Shown: piece after piece, positions 7,387-10,875 of the stretch
How positions within the stretch are numbered: position 1 is the first letter of the stretch
How the letters are laid out: each line of letters opens with the position of its first letter
NCBI GenBank assembly: GCA_938084085.1
Contig: CALKDV010000033.1
Location: 1 to 10,875 of the forward strand
DNA: 10,875 nucleotides
Origin: an uncultured Nannocystaceae bacterium
Lineage (GTDB): Bacteria > Myxococcota_A > Polyangia > Nannocystales > Nannocystaceae
Direction of reading: 5' to 3'
Notes under the pieces: generated by a model
Databases searched by the model: none
Told to the model about the DNA's origin: nothing
Seen by the model: only the letters and a program-made list of their open reading frames with translations
Made by a program: the position numbers and the translations under genes

Positions 7387-8586
7387 ATGGCACTTCAACT
7401 CAAGCCGGGGGATCTCTACGCGGACCAAATCCGCATCCTGTCGTGCATCGGCGCCGGCGCCTTCGCCTGCGTGTACAAAGTCGAGGTCCCCGGACACGAC
7501 AAGCCCATCGCGCTCAAGTTAAGCAAGGAGCCGGTCACAAGTCCCGACCAGGCCCAGCGCGCCCTCCGAGAGATCACCATCGTCCGGAGCCTCTCGAACC
7601 CACATATCGTTCGCACCTACGACTCCGGGTTGCGCCCCGACGGACATATTTACATGCTGATGGACCTGCTCGAGGGCAAGCCCCTCGACGCGTGGCACGA
7701 CTTCAAGTCCGCGCTGCCGCCCTCCCAAGCCTTGTCCATCGTCCACCAGATGTGTCTTGGACTCACGGAGGCGCACGCCAAGGGGATCGTGCATCGAGAT
7801 ATCAAGCCCGAGAATGCGTTTGTCACCGAGGAGGGAGAGATCAAACTCCTCGATTTCGGACTCGCCCGATCGTGGGACGAGTCGAGTCCGGCGGGGCTCA
7901 ACGCCACCCGTACCCACATGGTGATCGGGACGCCGCACTACAGCCAACCGGAGCAGCTCAAGACCCAGGTGCTCACCCCCGCCAGTGACGTCTACAGCCT
8001 CGGGCTGTTGTTGTATGAGCTCCTCTGCGGCTACACGCCATTCTCGACAACGAAGCCGATGGTTGCGCTGCGCGAAGAATACCGAGAGACGCCGCTGTCG
8101 TGGCTAAACTGCCACGCGAACACACGGGCCATCTCCCTCTCCAAGCAGAAGGGATGTGCCACCATGCCGGCCTCGATCGTCGAGTTGCTCGCGGAGTGCC
8201 TTCACAAGAATCCAGAGCGCCGCCCCCTCGACGCGGGTGCGCTCGCCAAACGAATTGGTGTGATCTTGCACGACGACCTCGGCGTCCCCGTGGGCGGCAC
8301 GCTGCACATTGCCATGCCCGACGGGACCCAATCGGAGTCTTTATTTTTGCCCGGGAGCTACCGCGTCGGCACAAGCGCGGCCTGCGAGCTTCGCATTGAA
8401 GGCGACGGCGTCCACAATATTCACGCCGTCCTTGAATGGAGTGGGAGCCCCAACGTACCGAGGATTCGACCCCTCAAGCGCGACGCGCCCATTTTCGTCG
8501 ACCAGCAGCCTCTCCGCGGCGCCATGGACCTAGGCTCAGGCCAATGGGTCACGCTCGGCGACGCACACCTTGCGGTGACTTTTTAA
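7387..8586 (+). CDS. Hanks-type Ser/Thr protein kinase with degenerate FHA-like C-terminal domain
   Basis: Cytoplasmic eukaryotic-like Ser/Thr kinase, 399 aa, with no transmembrane segment seen. The kinase domain spans about residues 14-295: glycine loop GAGAFACVY (22-30), VAIK-type lysine K44 in IALKL, helix-C glutamate E62, catalytic loop HRDIKPEN (D138, K140, N143), DFG at 156-158, and an APE-like GTPHYSQPEQL. A Ser/Thr-containing activation loop lies between the last two. All catalytic residues are present, so activity is expected. The last ~90 residues look like an FHA fold (YRVGTSAACELRI...HNIHAVLE...), but the phosphothreonine-binding Arg after Gly328 is Thr329, and the usual S-R-x-H is H343-N-I-H346. 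Phosphopeptide binding may therefore be lost or altered. The start is the ATG at 7387, 13 residues before the first kinase strand. No cognate PP2C phosphatase is nearby. The substrate is unknown. Confidence 0.93.
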   Translation: MALQLKPGDLYADQIRILSCIGAGAFACVYKVEVPGHDKPIALKLSKEPVTSPDQAQRALREITIVRSLSNPHIVRTYDSGLRPDGHIYMLMDLLEGKPLDAWHDFKSALPPSQALSIVHQMCLGLTEAHAKGIVHRDIKPENAFVTEEGEIKLLDFGLARSWDESSPAGLNATRTHMVIGTPHYSQPEQLKTQVLTPASDVYSLGLLLYELLCGYTPFSTTKPMVALREEYRETPLSWLNCHANTRAISLSKQKGCATMPASIVELLAECLHKNPERRPLDAGALAKRIGVILHDDLGVPVGGTLHIAMPDGTQSESLFLPGSYRVGTSAACELRIEGDGVHNIHAVLEWSGSPNVPRIRPLKRDAPIFVDQQPLRGAMDLGSGQWVTLGDAHLAVTF

Positions 8587-8743
8587 GTCGAACCAGCACC
8601 AACAGCGCGATAGATCCTCCTCGCCACCCGACCGCCTCGAGTCGCTCCAGGCGAGGGATACCGCACCCGATCGGAGCGTGCCTCCCCGCGGCACCGACCC
8701 CTCGATGAGCCCCAAACCCCACCGAGGAATGCCGGGGCGGCCG

Positions 8744-8770
8744 CCGCATTTGTGTTTTGACAAACTGCGG
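8744..8770. repeat. Bulged inverted repeat over the tRNA promoter -35
   Basis: CCGCATTTG (8744-8752) pairs with CAAA-TGCGG (8761-8764 and 8766-8770) if C8765 is bulged, leaving the 8-base loop TGTTTTGA. It overlaps the TTGACA at 8757-8762. It could be the end of the kinase transcript (no T-tract follows), an upstream control site, or chance. The rest of the 211 bases between the kinase and the tRNA holds no gene that I can support. Confidence 0.3.
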
Positions 8771-8786
8771 TCCCCTCTGATAGCTA
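8757..8786 (+). promoter_or_regulatory. Probable promoter of tRNA-Pro
   Basis: A perfect TTGACA -35 box lies at 8757-8762. The -10 region is weak: GATAGC (8779, spacing 16), ATAGCT (spacing 17) or TAGCTA (8781, spacing 18). A start near 8790-8793 would precede the mature tRNA 5' end (8798) by a few bases, as is usual for a tRNA gene. Confidence 0.5.
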
Positions 8787-8797
8787 GCCATTCCTTA

Positions 8798-8912
<115 letters not shown>

Positions 8913-8914
8913 AG

Positions 8915-8929
8915 TTGGAAAGATTCCAA
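8915..8929. promoter_or_regulatory. 15-bp perfect palindrome upstream of the receiver-XRE gene
   Basis: TTGGAA (8915-8920), AGA, TTCCAA (8924-8929) form perfect 6-bp arms, 105 bases before the response-regulator start and just past the tRNA terminator. XRE-family dimers bind short palindromes of this size, so it is a candidate operator, possibly for autoregulation. I cannot show binding, and no strong promoter box is obvious beside it. Confidence 0.35.
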
Positions 8930-8977
8930 ATGTGTTCATCACGGGTATTTGAGCGCCTTTGGTGGCCATAAATGCAT

Positions 8978-9011
8978 GGCTCGCTGGCATTAAAACACCG
9001 ACGAGCGAGCC
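8978..9011. repeat. Perfect 8-bp inverted repeat in the leader of the receiver-XRE gene
   Basis: GGCTCGCT (8978-8985) and AGCGAGCC (9004-9011) are exact reverse complements around an 18-base AT-richer spacer containing ATTAAAAC. The right arm ends 22 bases before the GTG start at 9034. As RNA it could form a stem near the start codon; as DNA it could be an operator with a -10-like element in the spacer. No T-tract follows, so it is not a terminator. Confidence 0.5.
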
Positions 9012-9033
9012 TTGAATATGCGATGCTCTCAAG

Positions 9034-9633
9034 GTGTCGAGGCTCCGTATTCTAGTAGTCGATGATGATGTCAACGTCTGCGACGTGATTATGGAGCTCT
9101 TGAGCCCCGTCGGCTGCGATGTTGTTCCCATCAACTCCCCCACGGAAGCGCTCCAAAAACTCCGCGCCAAGGAGACCTTTCATGTCCTCATTTTGGATCT
9201 TCGGATGCCCGAGATGGATGGGCTCGACTTCCTGCGCATGGTCCGAAAGTTCGACCAAGACATCGCGGTGATTATCCTTACCGGATTCCCTACGCTCCAA
9301 ACCGCGACAGACGCGATTGAGTACGACGTCTCCGCGTATATGCAAAAGCCCTTCGGCGGGGAAGACCTCAAGAACACCGTCGATCGGGTGGCTCGGAAAA
9401 AAGGCATCATCGTCCGCCCCGAGGACGAGCTTCACGTCACGATCGGGCAGCGCATTCGCGTGTCACGAAAGACACGCAACTTGACGCTGAAGCAGATGGG
9501 CCGCCGAACCGGGCTCTCCGTGAGCCTCCTCAGCCAGATTGAGCGCGCGGAGAGCTCTGCGTCGATCTCGTCGCTCTACAAAATCTCGACGGCCCTTGAG
9601 GTCCCCCTCACAGAGTTGTTCGGCGACTTTTGA
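9034..9633 (+). CDS. Response regulator: receiver domain fused to XRE-type HTH
   Basis: Two-component response regulator of 199 aa with an unusual output domain. The receiver domain is about residues 4-122: acidic pair D10/D11, phosphoacceptor D55 in LILDLRMPEMDG, switch T83 in IILTGFP, and K105 in QKPF. It looks NtrC-like. After a short linker (about 123-136) comes a Cro/CI (XRE) helix-turn-helix, residues about 137-196: IGQRIRVSRK..LTLKQMGRRTGLSVSLLSQIER. It resembles the DNA-binding domains of SinR, PuuR and SutR-type repressors. Phosphorylation would be expected to change dimerisation and DNA binding. The GTG at 9034 is the only plausible start because an in-frame TGA lies at 9013-9015; AAG directly precedes it, so the ribosome site is poor. 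No histidine kinase is adjacent (an orphan, at least here). Inverted repeats at 8915-8929 and 8978-9011 lie upstream. Confidence 0.95.
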   Translation: MSRLRILVVDDDVNVCDVIMELLSPVGCDVVPINSPTEALQKLRAKETFHVLILDLRMPEMDGLDFLRMVRKFDQDIAVIILTGFPTLQTATDAIEYDVSAYMQKPFGGEDLKNTVDRVARKKGIIVRPEDELHVTIGQRIRVSRKTRNLTLKQMGRRTGLSVSLLSQIERAESSASISSLYKISTALEVPLTELFGDF

Positions 9634-9634
9634 T

Positions 9635-9652
9635 CCGAGCCGGCATCCTCGG
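9635..9652. terminator. Weak hairpin between convergent genes
   Basis: CCGAG (9635-9639) and CTCGG (9648-9652) flank 8 bases inside the 28-base gap between the receiver-XRE stop and the ChaC stop. An alternative pairing is ATCCGA (9633-9638) with TCGGAT (9656-9661). Neither strand has a proper T-tract, so a role as bidirectional terminator is only suggested by position. Confidence 0.2.
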
Positions 9653-9661
9653 TCATCGGAT

Positions 9662-10222
9662 TCATTCATTGTCGCCGCGATGGAGCACACCGCGTCGACG
9701 AAGCGCCGCGTGAATCTCTTCAAGGTGCGCTTCCCGCACGCCCTCCTCCGCGAGCGCCTCACGAAGCCGCAAGAAGTAATCGAGGTTGCGGCCGCTGGGT
9801 CCACTCGACGCCGCAATTACCGAGGCGATCTCGTCGGGTTCCTCGCTGCCGAGATAGTGAGGGTTGGACGGAGTCGCGATGTAGGTCGTCGCCCGCATCG
9901 ACGCGGCCCCGTTCGATGGGTTGACGACAACCTCAACCCGGTCGTAACCATTTTTTTCGCGCAGATCGAGGCGGCCCATCACCGCGTCCCACACCTCCTC
10001 ATGCACGCGGTAGCACGCTCCAAGACACCGGTTCTTCGCCTCTGGAGCCAGGGTCACCACCCTCCCAGCTGCGCCTGGCACCCCCCGGTGGTCGGTGGAC
10101 CCCTGCCAAAACCGACGTGTCCAACCGGCAGCTGTCCCCACGACCCTCGCCTCGTACTCGAACCCCGGGCGCCAGATCAGCGAGCCGTAGCCGAATATCC
10201 ACCGTGAAGGGGCCGAGCTCAC
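9662..10222 (-). CDS. chaC: ChaC-type glutathione-specific gamma-glutamylcyclotransferase
   Basis: Cytoplasmic enzyme expected to cleave glutathione (gamma-Glu-Cys-Gly) to 5-oxoproline and Cys-Gly. From the GTG at 10222 it is 186 aa, normal for ChaC2-like proteins. Motifs: the substrate-loop WIFGYGSLIW near the N-terminus, then FWQGSTDHRGVPG and GRVVTL, then the catalytic glutamate E89 in REKNGY, and near the C-terminus NPHYLG and SGPSGRNLDY. The TDHRGVPG and GPSGRN segments resemble animal CHAC2 closely, from memory. Start choice is uncertain. The GTG at 10222 puts the YGSL strand at the usual distance. The ATG at 10282 adds 20 residues, has a close GAAGG and would overlap the divergent gene by 17 bases. 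The frame stays open to 10837, but that extension is antisense to the cysteine-rich gene and is rejected. The gene is convergent with the receiver-XRE gene. Confidence 0.93.
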   Translation of the reverse strand: MSSAPSRWIFGYGSLIWRPGFEYEARVVGTAAGWTRRFWQGSTDHRGVPGAAGRVVTLAPEAKNRCLGACYRVHEEVWDAVMGRLDLREKNGYDRVEVVVNPSNGAASMRATTYIATPSNPHYLGSEEPDEIASVIAASSGPSGRNLDYFLRLREALAEEGVREAHLEEIHAALRRRGVLHRGDNE

Positions 10223-10228
10223 GCGGGC

Positions 10229-10259
10229 AGTGTAGAACAACTCCTCGCGTTGGTAGACT
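10229..10259. promoter_or_regulatory. Possible divergent leaderless promoters
   Basis: The gap between the two divergent GTG starts (10222 and 10266) is 43 bases. On the minus strand TACACT (10234-10229) lies exactly 6 bases before GTG 10222. On the plus strand TAGACT (10254-10259) lies exactly 6 bases before GTG 10266. Both hexamers match TATAAT at 4 of 6 positions. Starts about 7 bases downstream would make both messages leaderless, which would fit the lack of Shine-Dalgarno sequences. The -35 matches are weak (3/6 each). Confidence 0.25.
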
Positions 10260-10265
10260 ACAAAG

Positions 10266-10875
10266 GTGGGTCGGCTCAGCATCACCTTCGTCGCAGCCGC
10301 CCTCGCTGGGCTGACCTGGAGCTGTGTCACCGCGCGTGCGCCCGCGCGCCCTCTCGTCTCAACGGCCGAGGCACCGCACCCGCCTCTCGACATTCGGGCG
10401 GAGACCTGCGCTCGCATCTGCGGCAGGGTCGACACATGCGCGACGCAGGACGCGCGGATCCCCCAGCGGGTGTCGGACGCCTGCGCCGCGGGGTGTGAGG
10501 GGCTGGAGGGCTCCCCGACCCCGCTCGAATCGCGGATCTTCGACTGTGCCTCCCTCGACGACTGCGGCGGATTCGAAGTATGTACGCTGGCCGTCTTCCA
10601 GCCTGATGCGAGTCGATCGTGTGCGGCGACCTGCGGCGCGTTGGGAGATTGTCGTGGCCAAGCCTCTCCCGCCTGCGTACGTGACTGCGAGACGCACCGC
10701 GCCTCCAAGGGCTCTCCCACGCTGCCTCCGGCGCGGCCCTGCTCCGCGACAAGCACCTGCGACGCCCTCGAGGGTTGCATGGTGCGATGGAGAGGTTTCG
10801 ACGACGCTCGCACACAGGTTGCCTCCCCCTCCGCCATGCCCGAGGCCCCCTCCGCGTGTCACGAACTGTGCACCC
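10266..10875 (+). CDS. Cysteine-rich exported protein with repeated eight-Cys module (3' end cut)
   Basis: Open for 203 codons to the window end, unrecognised as a named family. An in-frame TAG at 10254 and the GTG at 10266 set the start; no clear ribosome site. MGR is followed by a hydrophobic segment (4-18) and C20 in LTWSC. This looks like a lipoprotein-type signal with a non-canonical box; a Sec cleavage near A25 is less likely because Pro follows. A short Pro/Ala-rich linker leads to a domain with Cys at 48, 52, 58, 73, 77, 94, 100, 106, then 119, 123, 129, 137, 141, 159, 165, 171, then 198, 202. Spacing per module is C-x3-C-x5-C-x14/7-C-x3-C-x16/17-C-x5-C-x5-C. Regular x3 and x5 spacings suggest disulfide-linked helical hairpins outside the cytoplasm. 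The function is unknown; a role in surface structure or binding would be a guess. It is divergent from chaC. Confidence 0.82.
   Translation, partial: MGRLSITFVAAALAGLTWSCVTARAPARPLVSTAEAPHPPLDIRAETCARICGRVDTCATQDARIPQRVSDACAAGCEGLEGSPTPLESRIFDCASLDDCGGFEVCTLAVFQPDASRSCAATCGALGDCRGQASPACVRDCETHRASKGSPTLPPARPCSATSTCDALEGCMVRWRGFDDARTQVASPSAMPEAPSACHELCT

Noticed and set aside
8620..8655. CTCGCC/GGCGAG inverted repeat as the kinase terminator
   Set aside because: Only six pairs with a 24-base loop and no T-tract follow.
9539..10207. Plus-strand open frame of 222 codons
   Set aside because: It is a shadow of the ChaC gene and of the end of the receiver-XRE gene; the translation is Arg/Pro/His-rich without domain features.
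10223..10837. Minus-strand extension of the ChaC frame to a 391-aa protein
   Set aside because: The added ~185 residues resemble no domain, are antisense to a coherent Cys-repeat protein with a signal peptide, and ChaC proteins normally begin a few residues before W-x-F-G-Y-G-S-L.

Overview
The window reads as chromosomal DNA of a GC-rich Gram-negative bacterium. The tripartite RND efflux genes and a lipoprotein-type adaptor imply an outer membrane. A Hanks-type Ser/Thr kinase with an FHA-like tail, a receiver-XRE response regulator and a cysteine-rich exported protein together suggest Myxococcota or a related deltaproteobacterial lineage. That assignment is inference from gene style, not from a marker gene.

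Layout. (1) Bases 1-5145, minus strand: an efflux operon read right to left. It holds a periplasmic adaptor lipoprotein (3922-5145), a large RND permease (206-3925) and the first 69 codons of a second RND permease (1-209). Both junctions are 4-base GTGA overlaps, so the three are probably translationally coupled. (2) 5326-7355, minus strand: alanine dehydrogenase with a good candidate promoter just upstream, then a Cof/SPP-type HAD phosphatase. (3) A 31-base divergent gap at 7356-7386 is almost filled by a perfect 8-bp inverted repeat. It separates the phosphatase from a plus-strand Ser/Thr kinase with a degenerate FHA-like C-terminus (7387-8586). (4) 8587-9033 carries tRNA-Pro(CGG) with a consensus -35 box and a strong intrinsic terminator. 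Two more perfect inverted repeats follow, ahead of (5) a receiver-XRE response regulator (9034-9633, plus strand). (6) A convergent ChaC-type gamma-glutamylcyclotransferase (9662-10222, minus strand) is divergent from (7) a plus-strand cysteine-rich exported protein that runs off the window end (10266-10875).

The cysteine-rich gene is easy to miss: it has no stop inside the window and lies antisense to a long open frame that extends the ChaC gene. It carries 19 cysteines in 203 residues, with an eight-cysteine spacing pattern that occurs twice and starts a third time. This is the most promising undescribed element here.

The efflux operon is one functional unit. The other genes look like independently transcribed housekeeping or regulatory genes. 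The ChaC/cysteine-rich pair and the phosphatase/kinase pair each share a very short divergent control region. Enzyme names rest on motifs read directly from the translations. Promoters and operators are pattern matches only.
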